Source: Candidatus Saccharimonadota bacterium
Lineage (GTDB): Bacteria > Patescibacteriota > Saccharimonadia > Saccharimonadales > Saccharimonadaceae
Direction of reading: 5' to 3'
Length of the DNA stretch: 64,000 nucleotides
NCBI GenBank assembly: GCA_017533605.1
Contig: JAFWKF010000004.1
Coordinates: 111,452 to 175,451 of the forward strand
Shown here: one piece after another, positions 30,996-40,721 of the stretch
Position numbering within the stretch: position 1 is the stretch's first letter
Layout: every line of letters begins with the position of its first letter
Notes under the pieces: model-generated
Database searches by the model: none
What the model was told of the DNA's origin: nothing
The model's input: only the letters and a program-made list of their open reading frames with translations
Position numbers and translations under genes: made by a program

Positions 30996-33900
30996 GTGTT
31001 TAGATTTTTAACACAAAAGAAATTAAGCCTAGGGCTCATCGTTTTGAGTTCGGCTTTTTGTTTTGTTTCATTTGTTTTCGCTGCTGTTTGTTCTGTTCTG
31101 TTTCTTTCACCCTCTACTCATGCTTACAGCCTCTCAATCTCTGCAGATGATGTCTACGTAGAAATCACTAGTGGTAAAACTTCAGTAAAAGAAGCAGAAA
31201 TAGAAGTAACTACTAACTGCCGTGCAGGCTATAACTTCAGTATCTCCACTACCACTAACCCATCACTTTATCTCAATGGTAACAGCAGTAATACTGCTAC
31301 CTTTACGGCTGTAAATGGTACTAATGCCTTATCTAACTCCGCTAACCAAAACAAATGGGGTTATTACTACAACAGTAACCAATCCACAGTTCCTACAGAC
31401 TCATCTACTTTCCTACCACTATCTACCGCCCAAACAACATTAAGAACTCCATCACAGACTGCATCCCCAAGTGCAGATATAAATGATGACTTTTCTATCT
31501 ACTATGGCGTAAATGCTGGAGCTAGTGTAGTCCCAGGTCTATATTACATGGCTAATTCTGGTAAGATAAACTACTATGCTACTGCAGATACTAGTTGTGA
31601 TGTTGTAAACATTGCCTATGATGGTAATAATGCTACTGCTGGTACTATGGGTGCATCCGGCACTGGTGTTATTCATACTGGGGTAAAGGATGGCGACACT
31701 ATAGACCTCATTGCTTCTAACTTTAGTAAGACGGGTTATGGCTTTGCTGGCTGGAGCTTGGATCCAAATGCTGGAGCTAAACTCATAGACAACAATAGCT
31801 CCAATAATCCAGTAGTCTATGGCCCACAAGAAACAGTCACTCTCCCACAAGGCTTTACAAACAATGACACAGACAACGATGGCATAGTAAAACTCTATGC
31901 CGTCTGGATACCCAGCCAAGGTAACTTACAAGGTTGGACCGGTTGCGCCAACCTAGATACCGCTACTTATGATTCTACTACCGGCGCTCTAGACCTTACC
32001 AAAAACTCTGTCACTGCTCTTACAGACCAGCGTGACAACCAAGTTTATGCTATAGCTAGACTTGCAGACGGTAAATGTTGGATGATAGAAAACTTAAGAC
32101 TAGATAACAACGCCACTACTCCAAACTGGGGCGATGACTTCTTAAGCCAAGGTTTTGGTGGTGTATTTACAGGCTTAGCTGCAGCAGAAGGACCATCATT
32201 ATTTGCTAATGTCACCACTGCTAATAGTCTATATAGTACCGATGGCTCAAATAATACCATAAACATTGGCACATCAAGTGCGTTTTTATTTCCACGCTAT
32301 AATAATACTAATACTAGCACTAGGGCTACTAACCCAACAGCAAATACAGAAGCAATGTATAGCTATGGTAACTATTACACCTGGGCGGCCGCCATTGCGG
32401 ACACTACCTTTCACGCTACCAATAATCAATCCGTCACAGGGACTTCTATTTGCCCAGCAGGTTGGCACTTACCTACTGGTGGCATGGCTTATGCTTCTGG
32501 AAACACGAGTGGCGTAAATGTAACTGGAGATACTAGTACTTTCCGTGAATTCTATAATCTTGGTTACAAAATAATGAACGAAGTAAAAACTGCCTATGAA
32601 GATACGTCAAGCGCTGGTATATCTTATTACTCATCAAAAACCACCAACATAGCAGGCAATACCGCTACAAAAGCCTTCCGTAAATATCCTAACAATTTTG
32701 TTTATACTGGCATTATCTACAGCGGTTTGGTGAGCAATCGTGGTAGCAACGGCGGCTATTGGTCGTCTACTACTGACTACTCGTCCACCAACGCCTACGT
32801 CTTGTCCCTGACTTCGTCTAGCGTCCACCCAGGCACGACCAACCCCTATAGGTACCAAGGTAACTCAATCCGTTGTATCGCTTCAGACCCAGAAACCTTC
32901 ACCCTGACCTACAACGCCAATGGCGGTTCAGGCACCCCTAGTTCTCAATCTACTACTGCTAACGGCCTTGCAACATTCACAGTTAGCAATACTACTCCTA
33001 CCCGTTCTGGCTATACTTTTGCTGGCTGGATAGATGAAAAAGGAAACGAAGCTCAGCCAGGCGGAACATTTAGGACTAAAGACACCAATGCAGTGCTTTA
33101 TGCAAGATGGACCAATAATAGCTGTAATCCATCCGCTACCACTATCGGCACAGGAAATAGCAGTACTGATGCAGTTTGTCTTCAGGATGTAAAGCTAAGT
33201 ATGAAATCTAGCCTTCCTACAGCTACATCTACCACTGGCACCTATAACCTCATAGATGCACGTGATGGCCAGAGTTATACTGTAGCTAAACTCCCAGATG
33301 GTAATCTCTGGCTCACTAAGAACCTAAACTATGGTAGTAGCAGTGACACTCTACTTACTTCATATGATACAGACCTTCCATCAAATACTACCTTTATGTC
33401 TCCAGCATCTACTTCTACCTTCTCAACAGGAGTAGACTATTATACTACTCCTCAAATCCAGTCTAATGTTACAACCTATGGTGGTTATTATAGCTACGCT
33501 GCCGCAATTGCAAGTACTACAGCCTATAGCACGGCCAACCAAAACATTACTACTTCTATCTGCCCTAAAGGCTGGGATTTACCTACCTCAGCTAGTTACA
33601 CTTATTTAAAGAATTCAGCTAGCCTAACAAATTATTCTAATGCTAGTGTAGCTCCATATAGCTTTACTTATGGTGGTTATAAAAATGGTGCTAATTTTAC
33701 TAGCCAAACAACGCGTGGTGATTTATGGACTTCTTCTAACCTGTCTAAGAGCTATGGCCAAGAGTTGTACACTACTTCTGCGGGATTTAATGTTCTTGCT
33801 AACAATTCCATTAACTATAAATACTATGGTAAGACTGTCCGCTGCATAGCATCTAATGGTACTGCTACAGTTAATTACAATGCGAACGGAGGTAGCGGTA

Positions 33901-36900
33901 CCATGGCTAGCCAATCGGGTGATATTAATTCAATCTCCATTAGTTCTAATACCTTCACTGCCCCAACTGGTTATTCATTTAAAAATTGGAACACGGCAGC
34001 TAATGGTTCTGGAACTACAGTTGCTGTGAGTGCTGCATTATCTTCCATTGCTTCAAATGGCGATACTATTACTCTTTATGCTCAATGGAATCCAATTTAT
34101 AAGATTACATACGTAAATAACTGTGCCACATTTAACACTGGTTGTACTGCGTCTACTTCAAACGGTATTTCGGTTCTAAATATTATCCTATCAAACAATC
34201 CAAGCACCGGCACAGAAACAGGCACACTGGGTGCTACAAATGTCTGGACGCAAACTAATTATAAGATTACTTCCTGGAATACTGCCGCAGACGGTAGTGG
34301 CACAAGTTACGTGCCAAGCTCTACCTTCACAGTACCAACTGGCTCAGTCCCAGGTGATGGTATTACGCTCTATGCTCAATGGACTCCAACTTATACTATA
34401 GTCTTTGACGGCAATGGCGCCACCAATGCTATGACTGGTATGAGAAACTCTTCAGAATATTCTGTAAAATATACTAATGTAGGTGGAGGCGATGAAATAG
34501 AACTCCTTGCACCTAACTATTACAAGACAGGCTATGGTTTCGCAGGCTGGTCTTTTGATAGTTCAGCCACTCCAGATGGCTCTGCTACCATCTATGGCCC
34601 AAATGAAAGCATCATTGCTCCTACATCATCTACTCCAGGAGAAACTAAAACACTATATGCTGTATGGGTAGCTTCTGCTGGTAATATTCAAAATTGGTCT
34701 GGTTGTTCTAGCATGAGCGAAGGAGACGTCACTGCATTAACTGATCAACGTGATAATAATGTCTATACAGTAGGCAAACTAGAAGATGGTAATTGTTGGA
34801 TGATGGAAAACCTAAGGCTCAGTAATAATACCAGCGCTCCAAACTGGGGCAATGACAACTTAAGCCAAGGTTTTGGTGGCGCATTTTCCGGCCTTGCTGC
34901 TTCAGAATCCGCCAACTTCTCCAATGTTACAACTGCAAATACCCTTTATAGCACCACTAATATCACTGGTAATAGTCAAGGCTATCGCTTCCCACGTTAT
35001 AATAATTCCAACACCGCGTCTCTTCTTTCTAGCCCAACCAAGACTAGAAACTATGCCAATACTGCCAGCCCATCCAACTCAGGCACATATGAAGGCTCTA
35101 CAGTCTATTCCTATGGAAACTACTACACCTGGAACGCTGCTATGGCTAGTACTGAGGGCTTCACCACTGAATCCGCTTCAGAAAGCGCAGGTACTTCCAT
35201 TTGTCCAGCTGGCTGGCATCTACCTACTGGCGGAGCTAGTAACGGTACTAATGACTTTTATGATCTCACTACCACAATTTCTGGCACAGAACCAGAAACT
35301 GGCAGTACTAATTATAAGTATTGGGGCTCAGAAGCCACAGCCAAGCCAGTATATGATGCTTTAAAGAAGTTCCCTAATAACTTTGTTTGGTCTGGTTACT
35401 GGAATACCTCGTCTGCCAGCAGTCGTGGCAGCCGCGGGTGGTACTGGTCTACGTCCGTATTTAGTAGCACGGCTGCTTACTATTTGAACTACTACAGTGC
35501 CCGCGTCTACCCGGCTACCTACAACGACTATAGGTATCTCGGAAATTCGGTCCGTTGCATCTCCTCCACCTACAATATCAATCTCAGTGTATCCCAAGGG
35601 ACGCTTGGCTCCACATCTACCACCGCCGCCTATGGGTCCACTACGCTAGGCACCATTACAAATCCAACCAGGGAAAGCGCAGTTAATACCTATAACTTTA
35701 CCGGCTTTACCCTCCTTAGCTCTGCTACTGGCGCATCAGTATCTAGCACTGATACTATTAGCGTTGTCAGAACTACTCCATATGCATTTAAAGGTTGGTA
35801 CGAATCCACGGCAGGAAGTAGCACTTTGATTGCTTCCAATGATACCACCCCAGCCCTGCAGGCTAGCACTACATACACTAATAGCGACAGTCAATGGACA
35901 TATAAAACGGATAACACAGTAACACTATATGGCAAATGGGAGACCGGCACATCCGTTGTAGAACCAGCGATTCTCCCCACCATAACTCTAGCTGGGCATG
36001 AATGTGGTTGGTCGCTATCTAATACTGCAACAACGATTGATTACGCTTCGGGTGGAACAATTGGACTTATGAATAATATGGTACCTAGCAGACCACTCTA
36101 CGGCGTCTGCATACCAATTCATTTTACTCTCGTCTTTGACGGCAATGGCGCAACCAACGCTACAACCGGTATGAGAAACTCATCTGGCTATACTGTAAAG
36201 TTTACAAATGTAGCACCCGAAAGTGAAGTAGAACTACTAGCGCCAAACTACTACAAAACAGACTATGGTTTTGCCGGTTGGAGCTTTTACGCTGACGGAA
36301 CAGGCCAAACCTATGGGCCAAATGAAACTATAACGCTACCTAATGCCAGCACAATATCCACGCTCATTGATGCTAACAACACAGTTAAACTATATGCAAA
36401 ATGGGTCCAATCTGCCGGCACAATGCAAAATTGGAATGGTTGCGACAGTATGAGTATAGGCAATGTCACAGCACTCACGGATTCACGTGATAATAGCGTT
36501 TATACAGTAGGCAAGTTGGTAGACGGAAGTTGCTGGATGATGGAAAACTTAAGATTAGATGCCGCAAATTCAAGTAACAGCGCACTCGCTCAAGATTTTG
36601 GCGGAGTATTTACAGGACTAGCTAATTCAGAATCTGCTAATTTTGCTAATTCTACTACTGCAAATAGTAAATACAGCACAAGTAATATTACGGGCGCAAA
36701 TCAAGGTTATCGCATTCCACGCTATAACAATACTAATACCGCCTCATTACAAACCAATCCATCTTACACAAGAGACTACACAGATCCTACTAGCCCAACT
36801 GAAAGTGGAACATACCCAACCTCCAATGTATATTCATATGGTAATTACTATAACTGGCCAGCAGTAATAGCAAGCACTCTTAACTATACTACTGTCAATA

Positions 36901-39383
36901 CTCACACTAACACATCTATTTGTCCAATTGGCTGGAGACTCCCTTACGGACCATCAAACTTCAATAATAGTTATAATGATTATTATGAACTAACTACAAC
37001 AATATCAAACTTAGAGCTAAGTAGTGATAATTTTTGGGATGGCAATGATGCCGAACTTGTTTTAAGGGCTCTCAAATCCTATCCAAATAATTTCGTCTAT
37101 TCTGGTGAAATATCAGGACAAACGTATTACGAACGTAGTACTGGTTTCCAATATTGGACTGGAACCAGCGATAGTACTAATGTTGTAAACACGCTGTGGT
37201 ACGATGGAGATTCTCTTGTTCCAGCCGTTGATTATGCTTCTTCTAAATATCTTGGGTTTTCTGCTCGTTGCGTTGCTGCAAAGGGAATAAACTACCATGC
37301 GAATGGAAGTAACGTACAAGGTACTATGGGTATACAACAAGCGGGCAATAATCAGCAAGTCACACTCCTCGCTTCTAATTTCTCGCGCTCTGGTTATGGC
37401 TTTGCTGGCTGGAGCACGGATCCTAATGCTCAGCCTGGTGGCTCTTCTACTATTTACGGTCCAAACGAAACCATCACCACCGCCTCTAACTTTACCACCA
37501 CTGGCCTCACTCTCTATGCCGTCTGGGTTCAATCTGCCAGCAACCTACAAAACTGGAACGGTTGTGATAGTATGAGTATAGGTGACGTCACCGCTCTCAC
37601 AGATACACGTGATAGTAATGTTTATACTGTAGGCAAACTTGCCGATGGTAATTGCTGGATGATGGAAAACTTAAGACTAGATGCTGCTAATTCTGCAAAC
37701 AGTTCGTTAGCACAAGGTTTTGGTGGGGTGTTTACTGGGCTCGCTAATTCTGAACAGCTTGCAAATTTCACAAATGTCACTACGGCAAATAGTAAATATA
37801 GTACAACTAATATAACTGGCAATTATCAATCATATCGCTTCCCACGGTATAATAATATTAACACCGCGTCAAGAGCATCATCTCCAACTAGTGGCAACAA
37901 TAATATTTATAGTTATGGTAATTACTATACCTGGGCTGCAGCTATGGCAAATACAAACATATTAAATACCAGAACAGAATCTGAACGCGCAAGAACTTCC
38001 ATTTGTCCAGCTGGTTGGAGACTCCCGACCGGCGGTGATTATAAAACAGGAACAAATGATTTTTACATTCTAACAAAAACAATATCTGGAACAGAGCCAG
38101 GCGAATATGGGTACTGGGAAGAAGAAGCGGATGACGACGTAGATGCCGTATTGCAGCCTCTTACCTCATATCCAAATAATTATATCTATTCAGGGTTCAT
38201 ATATGATAATATTGTAAGATCACGTAACGATTCTGGTGAATTATGGTCTACGTCCGCCCAGGGGGGTGCATACAACCTGTCCTATGGATCAGGTTCCGTT
38301 GATCCTGCGAATGCATTCGAAAGAGATAAATATCATGGTCTCCCTATTCGTTGCATCATAAGTCCACCCAGAATCACCGACCTCACTTACATGCAAGATT
38401 TTGCATCACTAGGCGATGATGACAAAGCTTCAGTATTAGACTCTATGATTACAGACCAGCAATACCAACTCACAGATTCCCGCGATGGTAAAACATATTG
38501 GATTTCTAAGCTCCAAGACGGTCATGTTTGGATGACGCAAAACTTAGACCTAGACCTAGGCGTGAATACACTAACTCATAATAGCACCACGCTCTATCAT
38601 GATGATACAGATTTAGGTTGGGGTACAGACACTGCTACACAAAACTGGACTCCAGTTAACGCCACCCAGACCGTAACTTATGATAGCAATATGAAAGGCA
38701 CATTCACTTCGCTAGGCACTACTGCCACGGATGATACCGTTCCTAAATCTTTAGACGTAGGTGATTGGTATTATGCGGGTTACGACGGCACTACATTGCT
38801 TACTTCTACTATAGTAAACTATCTTACCAGTGACAATAGGACTAATATTAACGGAGTTGTAACCGTAAATGATGGTAGCGGTAATGATTATTTTTCTACT
38901 GCCCCATTTTCCATTAACGGAAACCATGGCCATCTAGGCAATTATTACAACTGGACTGCCGCAGTGGCCAGCAATAATACATCTAGCTATACCAGTTATA
39001 CTCTTAGTAATATAGCCAATAACCCCCAAAACTCCATTTGTCCTGCTGGTTGGAGACTACCTACTATTACCAGTGCTAGTCCAACCTATAATACTGCAGG
39101 TTCTAAGAATGAATTTGCCAGACTAGCTAATCTATATGCAAATTATGTGGGTAATACAAGTATTAGTTCGGCTGGGCTTGAAGCTACGCCTTTATTCTTC
39201 GCCCGAAGTGGCGGCATCAACGGTAGTTCGCTCAACCTTTCTGGCTTCCAAGGATATTACTGGTCCAGTACGGTCATCAGCAATACTAACACATCTACCT
39301 TCATGCTCGGCGCTACCATTGTGAGTCCGCAGGCTGGCGGCAATCGTTACGCCGGTAGATCCGTTCGCTGTCTCGTCCGCTAA
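30996..39383 (+). CDS. Giant secreted protein with six FISUMP modules and InlB-like repeats
   Basis: 2795 residues starting at GTG. A signal peptide ends near STHAYS (about 44). A beta-rich N-terminal domain is followed by InlB/Listeria-Bacteroides-type repeats (YNANGGSGT ... SGYTFAGW, FDGNGATNA ... YGFAGWS) that alternate with six FISUMP (Fibrobacter succinogenes major paralogue) modules at about 340-630, 754-955, 1247-1525, 1826-2095, 2199-2457 and 2491-2795. Each module has RD-x2-VY-x2-KL-x-DG-x2-WM-x2-NL near its start, SICPAGW-x-LP in the middle and a W(S/T)-x-T ... G-x-S-x-RC end. No C-terminal anchor is visible, so it is secreted or attached by its domains. It is probably an adhesin. 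It lies between the two lepA halves. Confidence 0.92.
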   Translation: MFRFLTQKKLSLGLIVLSSAFCFVSFVFAAVCSVLFLSPSTHAYSLSISADDVYVEITSGKTSVKEAEIEVTTNCRAGYNFSISTTTNPSLYLNGNSSNTATFTAVNGTNALSNSANQNKWGYYYNSNQSTVPTDSSTFLPLSTAQTTLRTPSQTASPSADINDDFSIYYGVNAGASVVPGLYYMANSGKINYYATADTSCDVVNIAYDGNNATAGTMGASGTGVIHTGVKDGDTIDLIASNFSKTGYGFAGWSLDPNAGAKLIDNNSSNNPVVYGPQETVTLPQGFTNNDTDNDGIVKLYAVWIPSQGNLQGWTGCANLDTATYDSTTGALDLTKNSVTALTDQRDNQVYAIARLADGKCWMIENLRLDNNATTPNWGDDFLSQGFGGVFTGLAAAEGPSLFANVTTANSLYSTDGSNNTINIGTSSAFLFPRYNNTNTSTRATNPTANTEAMYSYGNYYTWAAAIADTTFHATNNQSVTGTSICPAGWHLPTGGMAYASGNTSGVNVTGDTSTFREFYNLGYKIMNEVKTAYEDTSSAGISYYSSKTTNIAGNTATKAFRKYPNNFVYTGIIYSGLVSNRGSNGGYWSSTTDYSSTNAYVLSLTSSSVHPGTTNPYRYQGNSIRCIASDPETFTLTYNANGGSGTPSSQSTTANGLATFTVSNTTPTRSGYTFAGWIDEKGNEAQPGGTFRTKDTNAVLYARWTNNSCNPSATTIGTGNSSTDAVCLQDVKLSMKSSLPTATSTTGTYNLIDARDGQSYTVAKLPDGNLWLTKNLNYGSSSDTLLTSYDTDLPSNTTFMSPASTSTFSTGVDYYTTPQIQSNVTTYGGYYSYAAAIASTTAYSTANQNITTSICPKGWDLPTSASYTYLKNSASLTNYSNASVAPYSFTYGGYKNGANFTSQTTRGDLWTSSNLSKSYGQELYTTSAGFNVLANNSINYKYYGKTVRCIASNGTATVNYNANGGSGTMASQSGDINSISISSNTFTAPTGYSFKNWNTAANGSGTTVAVSAALSSIASNGDTITLYAQWNPIYKITYVNNCATFNTGCTASTSNGISVLNIILSNNPSTGTETGTLGATNVWTQTNYKITSWNTAADGSGTSYVPSSTFTVPTGSVPGDGITLYAQWTPTYTIVFDGNGATNAMTGMRNSSEYSVKYTNVGGGDEIELLAPNYYKTGYGFAGWSFDSSATPDGSATIYGPNESIIAPTSSTPGETKTLYAVWVASAGNIQNWSGCSSMSEGDVTALTDQRDNNVYTVGKLEDGNCWMMENLRLSNNTSAPNWGNDNLSQGFGGAFSGLAASESANFSNVTTANTLYSTTNITGNSQGYRFPRYNNSNTASLLSSPTKTRNYANTASPSNSGTYEGSTVYSYGNYYTWNAAMASTEGFTTESASESAGTSICPAGWHLPTGGASNGTNDFYDLTTTISGTEPETGSTNYKYWGSEATAKPVYDALKKFPNNFVWSGYWNTSSASSRGSRGWYWSTSVFSSTAAYYLNYYSARVYPATYNDYRYLGNSVRCISSTYNINLSVSQGTLGSTSTTAAYGSTTLGTITNPTRESAVNTYNFTGFTLLSSATGASVSSTDTISVVRTTPYAFKGWYESTAGSSTLIASNDTTPALQASTTYTNSDSQWTYKTDNTVTLYGKWETGTSVVEPAILPTITLAGHECGWSLSNTATTIDYASGGTIGLMNNMVPSRPLYGVCIPIHFTLVFDGNGATNATTGMRNSSGYTVKFTNVAPESEVELLAPNYYKTDYGFAGWSFYADGTGQTYGPNETITLPNASTISTLIDANNTVKLYAKWVQSAGTMQNWNGCDSMSIGNVTALTDSRDNSVYTVGKLVDGSCWMMENLRLDAANSSNSALAQDFGGVFTGLANSESANFANSTTANSKYSTSNITGANQGYRIPRYNNTNTASLQTNPSYTRDYTDPTSPTESGTYPTSNVYSYGNYYNWPAVIASTLNYTTVNTHTNTSICPIGWRLPYGPSNFNNSYNDYYELTTTISNLELSSDNFWDGNDAELVLRALKSYPNNFVYSGEISGQTYYERSTGFQYWTGTSDSTNVVNTLWYDGDSLVPAVDYASSKYLGFSARCVAAKGINYHANGSNVQGTMGIQQAGNNQQVTLLASNFSRSGYGFAGWSTDPNAQPGGSSTIYGPNETITTASNFTTTGLTLYAVWVQSASNLQNWNGCDSMSIGDVTALTDTRDSNVYTVGKLADGNCWMMENLRLDAANSANSSLAQGFGGVFTGLANSEQLANFTNVTTANSKYSTTNITGNYQSYRFPRYNNINTASRASSPTSGNNNIYSYGNYYTWAAAMANTNILNTRTESERARTSICPAGWRLPTGGDYKTGTNDFYILTKTISGTEPGEYGYWEEEADDDVDAVLQPLTSYPNNYIYSGFIYDNIVRSRNDSGELWSTSAQGGAYNLSYGSGSVDPANAFERDKYHGLPIRCIISPPRITDLTYMQDFASLGDDDKASVLDSMITDQQYQLTDSRDGKTYWISKLQDGHVWMTQNLDLDLGVNTLTHNSTTLYHDDTDLGWGTDTATQNWTPVNATQTVTYDSNMKGTFTSLGTTATDDTVPKSLDVGDWYYAGYDGTTLLTSTIVNYLTSDNRTNINGVVTVNDGSGNDYFSTAPFSINGNHGHLGNYYNWTAAVASNNTSSYTSYTLSNIANNPQNSICPAGWRLPTITSASPTYNTAGSKNEFARLANLYANYVGNTSISSAGLEATPLFFARSGGINGSSLNLSGFQGYYWSSTVISNTNTSTFMLGATIVSPQAGGNRYAGRSVRCLVR
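32733..32880 (+). repeat. Hypervariable end of FISUMP module 1
   Basis: Codes for SNRGSNGGYWSSTTDYSS and onward to GNSIRCI. The codons are much richer in NNC than the rest of the gene. Compared codon by codon with 35418-35561, differences cluster in the first two codon bases while third-base C stays (aac/cgc, tcc/aac, agc/cgc, cac/tac, acc/tac, ccc/gac). Confidence 0.55.
35418..35561 (+). repeat. Hypervariable end of FISUMP module 3
   Basis: Codes for SSRGSRGWYWSTSVFSST and onward to YLGNSVRC. It is the partner of 32733-32880, with the same frame (YW-S, V-x-P, YRY-x-G-NS-x-RC) and a different set of residues between the fixed positions. Confidence 0.55.
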
Positions 39384-39397
39384 CCCACTGCATTACA

Positions 39398-39464
39398 ATG
39401 TAATACAAAAACCACCACTATATATTGTATATACCATCCAGAATCAGCGTAGACGCTATTCCGG
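39398..39464 (+). repeat. Inverted repeats between the giant gene and the second lepA half
   Basis: Small perfect repeats (ATTAC-AAT-GTAAT near 39393-39407; TATATTGTATATA near 39420-39432) are followed by a larger imperfect hairpin CC-GAAT-AGCGT/ACGCT-ATTC-GG (39438-39464). None has a T-run. They may be terminator-like, or remnants of the event that placed the giant gene inside lepA. Confidence 0.45.
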
Positions 39465-39482
39465 GTGTGTTATAATACTCCT

Positions 39483-40703
39483 ATGACCAGAGCGCTGATT
39501 TTTGATTCTTATTTCGACGATTACCGTGGCGTAGTATTATATGTCCGGATTTTTGATGGCGAAATTGCCAAAAATGCCGAAATAGTAATGATGGCCGCCG
39601 GCACCAAAGGCCTAGCTTTAGAAGTCGGCATTTTAACTCCCAAAATGACTCCAAAAGACAGCTTAACTCAGGGTGAAATTGGCTACATTGTTACTAACCT
39701 TAAAACCACCCGCGAAGCTAAAGTTGGCGACACCGTCACCCTGGCAAAAGATCCCGCTAGCACCCCACTTCCCGGTTATAAAAACGTACTTCCTTTTGTT
39801 TATGCCGGCTTTTTCCCAGTTAGTAACGATCAATACAAAGAACTAAAAGAAGCCGTGGAAAAGCTCAGCCTCAGCGATTCGGCCCTTAAATACGAGCCAG
39901 AAAACTCCCCAGTTTTAGGTTTTGGTCTGCGTATCGGGTTTTTGGGCCTCCTCCACATGGATATTATTAAAGAGCGTTTGGAGCGCGAGTTTAATCTAGA
40001 TCTAATCGTTACCAACCCCTCCACTAACTACGAAGTCATCATGGAAAACAGCGAAGTCACCGAGATCAAGTCCGCCGCAGATCTCCCAGACCCATCCAGT
40101 ATTAAAGAAATCCGCGAACCATGGGTCAAAGGCGAAATCATCCTGCCCAAAAACATGATTGGCAACGTCCTAAATCTGATTAACGAAAAACGTGGCCACC
40201 AAACTAACCTTTCTTACATAGAAGATCGCGCCGTGATAGATTTTGAAGCTCCTATGGCCAACCTCCTCACTGATTTTTACGACCAGCTTAAATCCGCCAC
40301 CTCAGGCTACGCTTCATTTAACTACGAATTGAACGGTTACAAACCCGAAGATTTAGTCCGTGTAGATTTTCTAGTCGGCGGCCATAGAATTGACTCGCTT
40401 TCCGTAATGGCTCACCGCGCCGAAGCCGAAGGTATCGGTCGCGAAGTCACCAAAAAACTAAAAGAAGTTATCCCGCGCCAAAACTACGAAGTTGCCCTGC
40501 AGGCCGCTATCGGTTCTCGTATTATCGCTCGTGAAACCATCGGCGCCTACCGTAAAGACGTCACTGTCAAAATTCACACTGGCGACCGCGACCGCAAAGC
40601 TAAACTCCTAGAAAAGCAAAAACGCGGCAAAGCCCGCATGAAACGTTTTGGCAAAATCGACATCCCATCCGAAGCCTTCACCGTGATGCTAAAGCGCGAC
40701 TAA
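39483..40703 (+). CDS. lepA: Elongation factor 4 (LepA), domains II to C-terminal domain
   Basis: 406 residues that continue LepA from RALIFDSYFDDYRGVV, matching the start of domain II in E. coli (QALIIDSWFDNYLGVV). Domains II, III, IV and the LepA-specific C-terminal domain are complete (FLGLLHMDIIKERLERE, AALQAAIGSRIIAR-type segment, KLLEKQKRGKARMKRFGKID). With the G-domain gene the total is 585 residues, about 12-15 less than usual. The start is ATG 39483: TGTTATAAT lies exactly 6 nt upstream, and the in-frame GTG at 39465 would lie inside this promoter. The half is therefore expressed as a separate protein. Confidence 0.93.
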   Translation: MTRALIFDSYFDDYRGVVLYVRIFDGEIAKNAEIVMMAAGTKGLALEVGILTPKMTPKDSLTQGEIGYIVTNLKTTREAKVGDTVTLAKDPASTPLPGYKNVLPFVYAGFFPVSNDQYKELKEAVEKLSLSDSALKYEPENSPVLGFGLRIGFLGLLHMDIIKERLEREFNLDLIVTNPSTNYEVIMENSEVTEIKSAADLPDPSSIKEIREPWVKGEIILPKNMIGNVLNLINEKRGHQTNLSYIEDRAVIDFEAPMANLLTDFYDQLKSATSGYASFNYELNGYKPEDLVRVDFLVGGHRIDSLSVMAHRAEAEGIGREVTKKLKEVIPRQNYEVALQAAIGSRIIARETIGAYRKDVTVKIHTGDRDRKAKLLEKQKRGKARMKRFGKIDIPSEAFTVMLKRD

Positions 40704-40721
40704 TTATGATATAATCATATT

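Noticed and set aside
30996..39383. CRISPR-like or tandem DNA repeats in the giant gene.
   Set aside because: The repeats are long protein modules of several hundred bases with diverged sequence in one open frame, not short direct repeats with spacers. No cas genes are present.
30883..39482. Intron or intein as the cause of the lepA split.
   Set aside because: The first half ends in a normal stop at a domain border, and the second half has its own promoter and ATG. The intervening DNA codes for a secreted protein with its own promoter and shows no splice-type motifs or intein blocks.
39465..39482. GTG at 39465 as the start of the second lepA half.
   Set aside because: The TATAAT promoter box is within these codons, and family similarity begins only at RALIFDS after ATG 39483.
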